From positions 21,096 through 85,095 of the forward strand of contig CATYZE010000007.1 in NCBI GenBank assembly GCA_958415525.1: 64,000 nt of DNA, written 5' to 3'. This stretch comes from an uncultured Collinsella sp. (GTDB lineage: Bacteria > Actinomycetota > Coriobacteriia > Coriobacteriales > Coriobacteriaceae). Of this stretch, positions 35,850-44,081 are shown in pieces. The position numbers and the translations under genes are program-made. The notes beneath the pieces are model-generated. The model saw nothing but the letters and a program-made list of their open reading frames with translations, was not told where the DNA came from and did not search any database. Each line of letters begins with the position of its first letter. Position 1 is the stretch's first letter.

Positions 35850-35946
35850 ACGAGCGTGGATTTTTGGACACTTTCCGGATGAGCGTGGATAATCTCCCAC
35901 TTTGGGCCCGTCACCAAGCCAAAAACGGGAGATTATCCACGCTCAT
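35850..35946. repeat. GAGCGTGGAT-family inverted repeat
   Basis: ATGAGCGTGGATAATCTCCC (35879-35898) is exactly inverted at 35927-35946. A third, direct copy of the core (ACGAGCGTGGATTTTTGGAC) starts at 35850. It shares the GAGCGTGGAT core with the element at 23758-23880. It is located 3' of the second GntR gene. Confidence 0.75.
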
Positions 35947-36018
35947 TCTGCAGATTGCCGCTCTGGCGGGCTTGCAACGTCGACCGGTCCGCCGTTCGTC
36001 AGAACGGCGGAACCAACC

Positions 36019-36738
36019 CTACATCACCATGACGTAGCGGCTGCCCACGTAGTACTGCTTACCCATCAGGACCGGCTCGCCATTGGGGCCGATAAAGCCG
36101 GCACGCAGGTTGAGCAGTGGATCGTGCGGAGCAATGCCCAGCTCAGCCGCCTGCTCGGCATTGGCGCGAACGGCCTCGACCGTGCGGTAGCCAACCGAGA
36201 CAATCGGCGTTCCGCCAACACGCTCGACCTCGGCAAAAATGGACTTGTCCTCAAGATCGGCCGTCAACAGCTCGCGGTAGGCGTCAAACGGCACAAAGAT
36301 GTTCTCCTCAAAGATGGGCTCGCCGTCGGCCGTACGCACGCGCTTGATATGCAGCAGCAGCGCATCCTTCTGCAAGCCAAAGAACTCCATCTCGTTTTGA
36401 CGTGCCGGCACAATCTGGCGATCGACCACATGTGCGCCCGCCTTCATGCCATTGTCGGCACACAGCGCGGTAAACGTCTGCAGCGTCGAGGCGTGGAACT
36501 GGCGGTTGATGTGCGGCGTGGAGACAAAGGTGCCGCGGCCCTGCTGCTTAACCAGGTAGCCATCGGAGCACAGCTCCTCAACGGCGCGGCGCACCGTAAT
36601 GCGGCTCACCTCGTACTGTTCGGCAAGCTCAAGTTCGGACGGAATACGCTCCTTGGGTGCATAAATACCTTTCTCGATCGCATCCTTGATCTCGTCGTAA
36701 ATCTGCTGGTAAAGCGGTGCATTTTTTGGTGCAGGCAT
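36019..36738 (-). CDS. GntR/UTRA family transcriptional regulator 2
   Basis: A 239-residue HutC-type regulator: winged helix at about 8-75 (LYQQIYDEIKDAIEKG, QYEVSRITVRRAVEELCSDGYLVKQQGRGTFV) plus a UTRA domain that would bind a phosphorylated sugar or adduct. It has clear similarity to regulator 1 across its whole length. Its upstream region contains GTATATAACGTC, near-copies of which occur before the PTS operon and the DMT gene, so it may be the master regulator of those units. Confidence 0.88.
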   Translation of the reverse strand: MPAPKNAPLYQQIYDEIKDAIEKGIYAPKERIPSELELAEQYEVSRITVRRAVEELCSDGYLVKQQGRGTFVSTPHINRQFHASTLQTFTALCADNGMKAGAHVVDRQIVPARQNEMEFFGLQKDALLLHIKRVRTADGEPIFEENIFVPFDAYRELLTADLEDKSIFAEVERVGGTPIVSVGYRTVEAVRANAEQAAELGIAPHDPLLNLRAGFIGPNGEPVLMGKQYYVGSRYVMVM

Positions 36739-36774
36739 GTTTAATCACTCTTATCAAAATATCGAAATAACTAA

Positions 36775-36802
36775 TACGTATATAACGTCTTTTTATATGT
36801 TA
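36775..36802. promoter_or_regulatory. Candidate GntR-2 operator, own promoter
   Basis: TATAACGTCTT (36781-36791) and the overlapping GTATATAACGTC (36778-36789) match sequences at 42585 (PTS promoter) and 43870 (DMT promoter). They lie about 45 bases upstream of the regulator's start in an AT-rich promoter region. Confidence 0.55.
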
Positions 36803-36842
36803 CCTCAGTTTGATAAAACGATACACCACATACAGCAAATCC

Positions 36843-37850
36843 TTACTTGCCGTCGTCCTGCTGCAGGCTGTCCTGCTCGATGAGGCGCGCCTGCCTGCAG
36901 GCCATGCGCGCGGGCTTGTCGGGATCGGGTACGGCCGTGGGCATGGGCTCGTCAACATGACCGCCCCACCAGCCGCCCACAAAGTTGAGCGTGTGGAACA
37001 CGTTGATCACGGCGCCGGGATCAATGTCGCATACCAGCTTGATAATGTCCTGACTCTCGTAGGTCGAGACAACGGCGTGCAGCAGGTACATCTTTTCGCG
37101 ACTGTATCCGCCGATGACCTCGGCGCAGCTAATGCCGTGCTGAAAATGGTCAACATAGGCGGTCATGACTTCGTCCGCCTTGTGCGTTGTGATCTGCAGC
37201 GTCACACGGTCGTAGCGACGATAGAAACTGTCGATGGTCTTGGTCGAAATAAACTGGAACACGATGGAGTACGCCGCATTGTCCCAGCCAAACATAAAGC
37301 CAAAGATCGCCAGGATAAAGCAGTTGAAACCAAAGATAACGCCCCAGATGGTCTTACCCGTGTGGTTGGAGACCCACAGCGCGATAAAGTCGGTGCCGCC
37401 GGTAGATGCGCCGGACTTGAGCGCGATGGCAGCGCCCAGACCCGAGACCACGCCACCAAAAATGATGAGCATGATCTTGTCGCCCAAAAACGGGGCGAAA
37501 TGAAAGATGTTGAGGAACAGCGATGAGAGCACAACTTGCATCATAGAGAAGATGACGAAGCGCTTGCTAATGCCGCTCCAGCATAGGAGCGCCACGGGGA
37601 TGTTGAGCGCGAGCATACCGAGCGAGATGTCGATGTGAACGCCGCCGAGCGAGGTAACGCGATCGAGCAGGACCGCGACGCCGGTAAGACCGCTCGGAAG
37701 CAGGTCGGCGGGCCGAATGAACGCCTGGATCAGGAATGTCTGGAGAACGGCGGAAATGGTGACCGCCACGGCGGTGATGGCACGGCGGACGATGGTGAGG
37801 CGGCCGAGCACGAGCACGCGGTCCGTGAGCTGGTCGATGGCGTTCGCCAC
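36843..37850 (-). CDS. YitT family membrane protein
   Basis: A 335-residue protein with five or six transmembrane helices (about residues 20-185) and a C-terminal soluble DUF2179 domain (GGYSREKMYLLHAVVSTYE), the YitT layout. Substrate is unknown. It starts with GTG, with AAGGGAG 5 bases before it. The C terminus is longer than usual by about 40 polar residues. It lies between the HAD and GntR-2 genes on the same strand, but no direct functional link to the sugar locus is visible. Confidence 0.85.
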   Translation of the reverse strand: MANAIDQLTDRVLVLGRLTIVRRAITAVAVTISAVLQTFLIQAFIRPADLLPSGLTGVAVLLDRVTSLGGVHIDISLGMLALNIPVALLCWSGISKRFVIFSMMQVVLSSLFLNIFHFAPFLGDKIMLIIFGGVVSGLGAAIALKSGASTGGTDFIALWVSNHTGKTIWGVIFGFNCFILAIFGFMFGWDNAAYSIVFQFISTKTIDSFYRRYDRVTLQITTHKADEVMTAYVDHFQHGISCAEVIGGYSREKMYLLHAVVSTYESQDIIKLVCDIDPGAVINVFHTLNFVGGWWGGHVDEPMPTAVPDPDKPARMACRQARLIEQDSLQQDDGK

Positions 37851-37971
37851 GTAGGCTCCCTTCGAAGGCAGATGTAGTTGTGGGGCATGCCGGCGATTGT
37901 AACATGGAGCGTGCGGAGGCGCTTCAATTCACCCTCTCTCGACAACCATCAGAAGGACCGTGAGGTCGCTC

Positions 37972-38012
37972 AAAAGAAAAACGCCGTGAAGAGAGCGATC
38001 CCTTCACGGCGA
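37972..38012 (-). terminator. Terminator of the HAD gene
   Basis: On the minus strand GCCGTGAAGG pairs with CTTCACGGC and runs into GTTTTTCTTTT, about 45 bases after the HAD stop. Confidence 0.8.
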
Positions 38013-38020
38013 ATTCGGCG

Positions 38021-38077
38021 TTTGCCCAGATAAAACCTGCCAAAATAAACCTGTCCCTAAATGGCAGGTAGGATGTC
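38021..38077. repeat. REP-like hairpin, copy 2
   Basis: It is identical to 28027-28064 over 38 bases and then continues AAATGGCAGGTAG instead of TTTTGGTAGGTTT. The change from GGTAGG to GGCAGG keeps pairing with CCTGCC, so the hairpin is preserved. It overlaps the last codons of the HAD gene. Confidence 0.65.
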
Positions 38078-38686
38078 GGACAGGTTGTCGATGACAACGT
38101 CGGCGGCGGACTGGTCCAGGTTGACGCCCTCGTGCGGACGCAGCGCCAGGACGCGGGCGCCGGAGCGCTTGCCGGCCTCGATGCCCAAAGGCGAGTCCTC
38201 GATAACCAGGCATTCGGCAGGCTCCACCCCCAGCGCCTCCATGGCACGCAGGTAGATCTCGGGGTCGGGCTTAAACGCACTGCACTCGTGACCGCTGATG
38301 GTGTAGTCCAGCACGTCGGCGATACCGGCAATCCCCACCAGCTCGTCAATGAGCTCGCGATAGGACGAGCTTGCGATGGCGCACTTCACGCCGCGCTCGT
38401 GCAGCTTGCGCATCACCGGCTCCGTCTGCTCGTTGAGCAGCTCGGCATACGGAACGGGATGGTCTGGGCTGTAGACCTGCTTGTACTCCACGCGCAGGCA
38501 CTCGCGCAGCTCAACATCGTCAGGTACCAGCGACTTCCAAATGGCGGGCTCGTTAGACCCCGAAAGATCGGGGATCTCGTCAAAGTGAAAGCCCTTCTCT
38601 TCCATAAACGCCACGCGACGACGGTTGTAGAACCACTCGGTATCGACCAGCACGCCGTCCATGTCAAACAGCACTGCCTTGATCAT
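38057..38686 (-). CDS. HAD-superfamily phosphatase (beta-phosphoglucomutase-like)
   Basis: A 209-residue cytosolic HAD subfamily IA protein: motif I DMDGVLVDTEWF (residues 8-19) with the nucleophile Asp, a helical cap, motif II (IASSS), and motif III/IV (KPDPEIYL, VIEDSPLGIEAG). It dephosphorylates or isomerises sugar phosphates. AAGGAG precedes the ATG by 7 bases; the open frame upstream overlaps a terminator. It follows the PTS/SIS-2 genes, so sugar-phosphate clean-up is plausible. Confidence 0.87.
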   Translation of the reverse strand: MIKAVLFDMDGVLVDTEWFYNRRRVAFMEEKGFHFDEIPDLSGSNEPAIWKSLVPDDVELRECLRVEYKQVYSPDHPVPYAELLNEQTEPVMRKLHERGVKCAIASSSYRELIDELVGIAGIADVLDYTISGHECSAFKPDPEIYLRAMEALGVEPAECLVIEDSPLGIEAGKRSGARVLALRPHEGVNLDQSAADVVIDNLSDILPAI

Positions 38687-38705
38687 ACGTATCTCCTTTC
38701 GATAG

Positions 38706-38742
38706 CAAAAAAGGGGACGGGGTGCAAACCCCATCCCCTCTC
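38706..38742 (-). terminator. Terminator after SIS gene 2
   Basis: On the minus strand GGGGATGGGGT pairs with ACCCCGTCCCC and is followed by TTTTTT, about 30 bases after the SIS-2 stop. Confidence 0.85.
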
Positions 38743-38772
38743 AATCAACCCGTAAGGTCTACTTACTTGTGA

Positions 38773-39756
38773 TTAGTAGGAAAGCTTCCACATGTAGCGA
38801 CGCATGGTCAGCGGGTGCTGACGGGCCTCGGCGATCTGGTTGCCGTACTCGCGCATAACGGCAAGGTGCAGCAGCGGGTTGAAGTAGGTGACGACGCTCG
38901 CGGGCACGGCGTCAGCCAGGCCGTAGTCCTTGGAGTCGATCAGAGCGACCTTGGCGCCCATGCGCTCAAGGAAGGTGAGGGCGCGGGCGTCCATCGGACG
39001 GGTGGCACCATCGGACATGAAGAAGACGTAGGGCTTACCCTCGGTGGAAACCTCGAACGGGCCGTGGAAGTACTCGCCGGTGTTGTAGGCGGCGGCGTCG
39101 ATCCACTGCATCTCGGTGAACAGGAAGGCGGCGTGAGAATAAGCCATCTTCTCGGAGGCACCGGAAGCCATGAAGTAGATCATCTTGTCGTCCTTGAAGT
39201 CCTCGGCGAACTTCTTGGCGAGCTTCTTGCAGTGCTGAGCGGCGTTCTCGCAGAGATCGAAAACGTTGGTGAGGCCGGTGATCATGTCCTCGTAGTGGTC
39301 ATAGCCCTCGGTCTGCTGAAGGATCTCGAGAGCAAGAGCGATGGCATAGCCGGGCTTCTCGCACTTGGCAGCGTAGTTGGCGTGGAAGCCGTGGACGATG
39401 ACGTGGTCGGCGTCGACAGTCAGAGCGGAGCCAGCCTTGTTGGTGAGGGAGACGACCGGGCAGTTGTGCTTCTTGGCGGTCTTGTTGGCCTCGACGGTCT
39501 CGGGCGTGGAGCCACCGAGGGAGCAGGTGATCACGAAGGTGTGCTCGTTGACCCAGGAAGGCGTGTCGTAGTTGAACTCGTTAGCGGTGAAGATCTGAAC
39601 GTTCAGCTTGTCCGTGTTGTTGGCCAGGAAGTACTTGGCGGGGTAAAGGTCGGACATGGAAGCGCCGCAGCCGACGAAGGCAACGCTGTGAATCTCGTGG
39701 TTGGACAGGACGTCAGCGACGATCTGCTTAGGGAGGTTAAGGTCGATCTCGTACAT
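38773..39756 (-). CDS. SIS domain deglycase-like protein 2
   Basis: A 327-residue double-SIS protein of the FrlB/GfrE/GfrF group, the last gene of the PTS transcription direction. It has GCGAS (29-33), phosphate loop SLGGST (79-84), GEYFHGPFE (227-235) and the C-terminal RRYMWKLSY. AAGGA lies 9 bases before the chosen ATG; a second ATG 9 bases upstream is too close to that site. Being next to the EIID gene, it is the best candidate for splitting the phosphorylated product made by this PTS. Substrate identity is inferred. Confidence 0.85.
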   Translation of the reverse strand: MYEIDLNLPKQIVADVLSNHEIHSVAFVGCGASMSDLYPAKYFLANNTDKLNVQIFTANEFNYDTPSWVNEHTFVITCSLGGSTPETVEANKTAKKHNCPVVSLTNKAGSALTVDADHVIVHGFHANYAAKCEKPGYAIALALEILQQTEGYDHYEDMITGLTNVFDLCENAAQHCKKLAKKFAEDFKDDKMIYFMASGASEKMAYSHAAFLFTEMQWIDAAAYNTGEYFHGPFEVSTEGKPYVFFMSDGATRPMDARALTFLERMGAKVALIDSKDYGLADAVPASVVTYFNPLLHLAVMREYGNQIAEARQHPLTMRRYMWKLSY

Positions 39757-39847
39757 CTGACACATTCCTTTCGATTTTTGCGACGCCACATTGCCGGACG
39801 CACGCAGGGTTACCGTGATTTGGACCGAGTCGCCGGCCCGTTGAGGA

Positions 39848-39880
39848 TGTGTCAAAGGGACTGTCCCTTTGACACATTTA
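39848..39880. repeat. REP-like perfect hairpin
   Basis: TGTGTCAAAGGGAC and GTCCCTTTGACACA form a perfect 14-bp stem with a single-base loop between EIID and SIS-2. No T tract follows on the minus strand, so it is more likely a 3' stabiliser or processing site than a full terminator. It contains the CTGTCCC core. Confidence 0.6.
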
Positions 39881-39954
39881 GGGATGGAAGCCTGTCTGGG
39901 GTATGGGATGCCAGGCAGGCTCCCGGGGGAAAGCGGTTAGGCGCTTAGTCGCGA

Positions 39955-40788
39955 CTAGGCCAGGATGCCGGCCGCAGAGAGGGCGATGCCGCCCACGATG
40001 GCGATCACGAGAAGCCAACCGGTGTTGACGTTCTTCTTGATGAGCCAGTACATAAGGCCGGTGAGGCCAAGGGAGATCATCTGAGGCATCATGCCGTCCA
40101 GGATGTCCTGGATCACGACGGTGCCGTCAGCGAACTGCAGCGGGGTGGTGGCGCCGATCAGCGTAGCGATCATGCCGCCCACGGACATAAGACCCACGAT
40201 GCCGCAGACATACATGAGCTTCTCCATGAGGTCGCCGCCCTGAAGCTTGCTCAGGTACTCGTGGCCGCCCTGATAGCCCATCTTGGCTGCGAACCAAGTG
40301 ATCAGCACAGAGGGGACGATGGAGATGAGCATGGCCAGGATCGGGCCCATGATGGAGCCCTGCTGAGCCAGCTGAACGCCCAGGCCAAAGGCGATAACGC
40401 GGATGGTGCCCTGGAAGAAGGAGTCACCGATGCCGGAAAGCGGACCCATGAGGGATGTCTTGACCGCGTTGATCGAATCGGGATCGAAGTTCTCGGGATC
40501 CTTGGCGTACTCCTCCTCCATGGAGGCGGCGAGGCCCAGGACAAAAGCGCTCGTCTGCGGGGTGCAGTTGTAGAACGCCATGTGACGGTGGTAAGCCTCT
40601 TTCTTAGCAGCGAGCTGCTTGGGGTCGGACTCATCCGGATAGAGGCGATCGAGCGTGGGAACCATGCCGTAGAGGAAGCCCATGTTCATCTGACGCTCGT
40701 AGTTCCAAGAGGCCTGGATGGCCCAGGAGCGCCAGAAGAACTGGCTGACCTTCTTGTTCAGGGACACGTCCTTGGTTGCGGTTGCCAT
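39955..40788 (-). CDS. PTS system mannose/fructose/sorbose family EIID component
   Basis: Membrane subunit that, with EIIC, forms the sugar channel of a mannose-family phosphotransferase system. The 277-residue protein has the family N terminus (FFWRSWAIQASWNYERQMNMGFLYGMVP), the central GPLSGIGDSFFQGT motif and C-terminal helices. AAGGAGGAA precedes the ATG. The gene starts 13 bases after EIIC and completes the operon EIIAB-EIIC-EIID. Confidence 0.94.
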   Translation of the reverse strand: MATATKDVSLNKKVSQFFWRSWAIQASWNYERQMNMGFLYGMVPTLDRLYPDESDPKQLAAKKEAYHRHMAFYNCTPQTSAFVLGLAASMEEEYAKDPENFDPDSINAVKTSLMGPLSGIGDSFFQGTIRVIAFGLGVQLAQQGSIMGPILAMLISIVPSVLITWFAAKMGYQGGHEYLSKLQGGDLMEKLMYVCGIVGLMSVGGMIATLIGATTPLQFADGTVVIQDILDGMMPQMISLGLTGLMYWLIKKNVNTGWLLVIAIVGGIALSAAGILA

Positions 40789-40801
40789 AGTGTGTTCCTC
40801 C

Positions 40802-41596
40802 TTAGTCTTCGTCGTCTTCGAGCGGATCGTAGTCGGAATCGACACCGGCGGCTGCATGGGAACCGTTGAACTTGAAGCCCATGAAGACGACAGCCAGGCA
40901 CACACCGATCAGAGCGACCGCGATGACGGACAGGTTGAGGTAAGCGGCGAGCAGGAAACCGATGAACAGGAACGGAGTCATACCCTTCTTGATCATCATG
41001 GTGAGCAGCAGGGCCAAGCCGTAGGCGGTCATGATCTTGGTCGAAACGTTAAGACCAGTGGACAGCCACTCGGGAACCATGTTGACGATGGCCTGAACCA
41101 AGTCGGTGCCAACAAAGACGGCGAGGAAGATCGGCAGGAAGTACATGACGGCGTACAGACCGGAGCCGGCGCAGATGTGCATACGGTAAGCGGTCTTGAA
41201 CTTTCCGTTATCGATCGCGCTATCTGCCACATGGGTGAGGGCGGCGATGATGGAACGGAACACGATGCCGAGGAGCTGACCCAGGACGGCGACCGGGATG
41301 GCGATCGTCATGGCGGTCTCGGCGGAAGCATCGGTCAGGCACGCAAAGGCAGCGGCCACGATGCCGCCCAGGACCATATCGGGCGGAACGGCGGCGCCGA
41401 CCTGCACCAGGCCCATGGACACGAGCTCGACGGCGGCACCGACGGCAAGGCCGGTGGGTACATCGCCCAGCAGCAGACCGACGAGCGTAGCGCCAACGAG
41501 GGGCTGCTCGAAGTTAAGACGACCGAGCAGGCGGGAGTCCCACATGCAGAACACGCCGACGAGGCCGACGAGCACCGCACTGATGAACGTATTCAT
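40802..41596 (-). CDS. PTS system mannose/fructose/sorbose family EIIC component
   Basis: Substrate-translocating membrane subunit of the same PTS. The 264-residue protein has the typical start (LVGLVGVFCMWDSRLLGRLNFEQPLV), the GLLLGDVPTGLAVGAAVELVSMG segment and about seven helices, with an acidic C-terminal tail (DPLEDDED). GGAGAAGG precedes the start. It lies 36 bases after EIIAB. Confidence 0.94.
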   Translation of the reverse strand: MNTFISAVLVGLVGVFCMWDSRLLGRLNFEQPLVGATLVGLLLGDVPTGLAVGAAVELVSMGLVQVGAAVPPDMVLGGIVAAAFACLTDASAETAMTIAIPVAVLGQLLGIVFRSIIAALTHVADSAIDNGKFKTAYRMHICAGSGLYAVMYFLPIFLAVFVGTDLVQAIVNMVPEWLSTGLNVSTKIMTAYGLALLLTMMIKKGMTPFLFIGFLLAAYLNLSVIAVALIGVCLAVVFMGFKFNGSHAAAGVDSDYDPLEDDED

Positions 41597-41632
41597 ACCC
41601 TTCTCCTTTCAGTCAGGCAAAAGCCTGGTTGA

Positions 41633-42556
41633 TTACAGCTTGGCGTCGATGTCGACGCTCTGATACGTAGGGGTCTGCTGGACGTAGAGCTTGATGCCCA
41701 TGTCGAGCAGCTGGTTGACGTCGGCCTTCTGGGTGGCGTCGAGGAAGACGGAGCTGTCCTTGCCGCCAATCTGATCGGCACCGTCGTGGTTGGCGGTGGC
41801 GCCCAGGTTGATGGCGTCGAGCTTGTAGCCCTGGCAGAACTGCAGCATCTCGGCCGTGTTGCCAAAGACGAACATGACGCGCTCGCCGAGGGTGTTGAGC
41901 TTGTCCATCTTGGCGAGGGCACGCTCGACGGTGAAGACGTTCAGGCGCACGCCCTGGGGCTTGGCCAGCTTAAGGGCGCCCTTCTTGATGTCATCGTTGG
42001 CGGCAGCGTTGTCGACGACGATGATGCGCTCGGCCTGGACCTTAGTGGTCCAGGTAAAGACGACCTGGCCGTGCAGCAGACGGTAGTCAAGACGCGCGAG
42101 GACGATCTTGGCGGGACCGGAGCTGTGACGGGACGCCTTGGCCTTCTTGGCGGGAGCCGCGGCCACCTCGACCGGTGCGTTGGGGTTGGTCAGACCGGTG
42201 CGGGCCTCGTTGATGAGGGCCGCGAGCTCGGCACCCTTGACGGGGACGGGGCTCATAGCGAGCGTGAGCGCCAGCGGGATATTGAAACCGCTGACAACCG
42301 TGAACTTCGTGCCGTTCTTGGAAAGCTCGACCATGTTGTTGTTGACCGAGCTACCGAGCATATCGGTTAGCACATACACGGTGTCGTCCGCGTTGAACGT
42401 GGCGATCATAGCCTCAACCTTATTGGTGATGGGCTCCTTGTCGTCACGAGCAAGCGACACGACGTGGACGTTCGACACGTCGCCGAGAACCATCTCGAGC
42501 GTGTCTTTGGCGCCTGCGGCCAGGCCGCCATGAGATGCGAGAATGATCTGATTCAT
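41633..42556 (-). CDS. PTS system mannose family fused EIIAB component
   Basis: Cytosolic phosphotransfer protein. EIIA occupies about residues 1-125 with the phosphorylatable His9 (ILASHGGLA); an Ala/Pro/Lys-rich linker (about 126-147) joins it to EIIB with active His162 (RLDYRLLHGQVV). Phosphate passes from HPr to His9, to His162, to the incoming sugar. A strong GGAGGAGG precedes the ATG. First gene of the PTS operon, behind a promoter region with the GntR-2-like motif. Confidence 0.95.
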   Translation of the reverse strand: MNQIILASHGGLAAGAKDTLEMVLGDVSNVHVVSLARDDKEPITNKVEAMIATFNADDTVYVLTDMLGSSVNNNMVELSKNGTKFTVVSGFNIPLALTLAMSPVPVKGAELAALINEARTGLTNPNAPVEVAAAPAKKAKASRHSSGPAKIVLARLDYRLLHGQVVFTWTTKVQAERIIVVDNAAANDDIKKGALKLAKPQGVRLNVFTVERALAKMDKLNTLGERVMFVFGNTAEMLQFCQGYKLDAINLGATANHDGADQIGGKDSSVFLDATQKADVNQLLDMGIKLYVQQTPTYQSVDIDAKL

Positions 42557-42582
42557 CTTGCCTCCTCCTTTTCGTTATGGTC

Positions 42583-42602
42583 ATTATAACGTCTTATACG
42601 TT
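42583..42602 (-). promoter_or_regulatory. PTS operon -10 with overlapping GntR-2-type site
   Basis: On the minus strand a perfect TATAAT (42583-42588) lies 27 bases upstream of the EIIAB start. It overlaps TATAACGTCTTATACGTT (42585-42602, plus strand), which shares TATAACGTCTT with the GntR-2 promoter. The -35 is not clear. Confidence 0.55.
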
Positions 42603-42739
42603 GCTTATATTGATAATTAGTATATAAACCGTTCGCGGGTGAAAAACGACCGTTGGCGGGTTTAACGCACTTGAAACGTTGGGGCTGGGTAGGCCGACGC
42701 TGGCTGGATAACCCCAGGTCGGACACCGAGCGCAACCCC

Positions 42740-43822
42740 CTATCGCACGAAGTACCAGGGGCTTTCCTGCACGGTGGGCTCCAGCGTGATGCCTGTGCGC
42801 TCGCGGAACAGATCCATGTCCTGCGATTTCTCCGTCCACCACGCGTTGGGCTTAAAGGTCATGCTCTCAATGACATGGCCGACAAACACACTGTTGCGCA
42901 GCTTGGAGAAGTCGGTGTTCATGATCAGGATGGACGCGAGCACCAGCACAATGCCCAGGACCTTGATTGCGCCGGCGGACTCGGCATAGATGCCAATACC
43001 GACCAGAACGGTCGCCACGGTTTCGAACGAAGCCACGACCGGCACCTTCGACGTCTCGAGGTCCATAGAGAGGCCCTGCATATAGAAGATGTACGCAAGA
43101 GCCGTCGGAATAAAGCCAAAGCCCGCGAACAGCAGAATGAGCTGCGGGGACATTGCCGCGGCTACATCGGACCACGGAGCAGAAAGCACAGCCATAAAGC
43201 ATCCGCCAAAGACAAAGCCCCAAAACGTCACCGCCAGCGGATGCAGCGTCTTGGTGGCCATGCGGCTAAACACAGCCAGCAACGCACCGCAAAGTCCGGC
43301 GATCACACCCGACGCGACGCCCCAAGTCGAGAAATGGAAACCGGACAGGTCCCCGCTCGTCACCGCGAGCACGCAACCCACAATGTTAAAGATGATGGCG
43401 ACGAGCTTGTTGGGGGTCACGCCCTCGCGATAAAGCACGCGGCCGAGCATGACGCCAAACACCGGCGAGGTATAGAGCAGCACCGAGGCCGTGGACATGC
43501 CCACCTCGCCCATGCACTCGTAATAGCAGGTGTTGGCGACGGCCAAACCGACGATACCGACAAGTGCGCAGGGGACGAGTTCTTTAGGACTTGCCTTGAA
43601 CAGCGCCATGGGACCCGAGGCTTTTCCCTCACGAGCACCTCCCTGGCAACCCATGAATACCAAAACCGGAGCCATCAAGACGGCACCCGACAACAGGCGA
43701 AAGGCCGCCATGCTCTGAGACGAAACGCCCAGGGCGGATATTCCGTTAACAAAGATTCCGATGGTGCCCCACATTAGCGCGGCGATCAGCACCAGCACAT
43801 AGCCCAGATTGCTCCTCTTCAA
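42740..43822 (-). CDS. EamA/DMT superfamily transporter with C-terminal extension
   Basis: An inner-membrane transporter with ten helices in two EamA repeats (first helix LGYVLVLIAALMWGTIGIF). I place the start at a TTG (43820-43822) because GAGGAGG lies 5 bases before it and this gives the normal short N terminus; the ATG at 43858 has no ribosome binding site and lies in the promoter. After the last helix there is a soluble tail of about 50 residues (NAWWTEKSQDMDLF and on) not usual for the family. Export of the amine released by the deglycases is possible but unproven. Confidence 0.82.
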   Translation of the reverse strand: MKRSNLGYVLVLIAALMWGTIGIFVNGISALGVSSQSMAAFRLLSGAVLMAPVLVFMGCQGGAREGKASGPMALFKASPKELVPCALVGIVGLAVANTCYYECMGEVGMSTASVLLYTSPVFGVMLGRVLYREGVTPNKLVAIIFNIVGCVLAVTSGDLSGFHFSTWGVASGVIAGLCGALLAVFSRMATKTLHPLAVTFWGFVFGGCFMAVLSAPWSDVAAAMSPQLILLFAGFGFIPTALAYIFYMQGLSMDLETSKVPVVASFETVATVLVGIGIYAESAGAIKVLGIVLVLASILIMNTDFSKLRNSVFVGHVIESMTFKPNAWWTEKSQDMDLFRERTGITLEPTVQESPWYFVR

Positions 43823-43869
43823 CGCAGCCTCCTCGGTATTGTTTCCAATATGTTTCATGCTACGTTATA

Positions 43870-43890
43870 GTCGTTATATACATTTATCAA
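43870..43890 (-). promoter_or_regulatory. DMT gene promoter with GntR-2-type site
   Basis: On the minus strand TTGATA (43885-43890) is followed by TATAAC after 15 bases or TAACGT after 17. The spacer contains GTATATAACGAC (43870-43881), matching the GntR-2 promoter motif GTATATAACGTC at 11 of 12 positions. Confidence 0.5.
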
Positions 43891-43978
43891 GACTGAAATC
43901 GGCGAACGGGAAACTTTTGAAACAAGGAGTGCCCCCAACTGCCGGCAGAAAGGGAACGTCCCCAAGTGTCGCTCTAGC

Positions 43979-44045
43979 AGTTGCGGTGAAATAGTTCTCA
44001 AACAGAGGTTTCACGCCCCCAAACAGGAACTATTCCACCGCAACT
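43979..44045. repeat. Inverted repeat 3' of SIS gene 3
   Basis: AGTTGCGGTGAAATAGTTC (43979-43997) is inverted at 44027-44045 with one mismatch; the loop is 29 bases. It starts 37 bases after the SIS-3 stop. No T tract follows the stem. Confidence 0.7.
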
Positions 44046-44081
44046 TATGAGGGGTATTGGGCTGTTAGGCCGCTCTATCCC

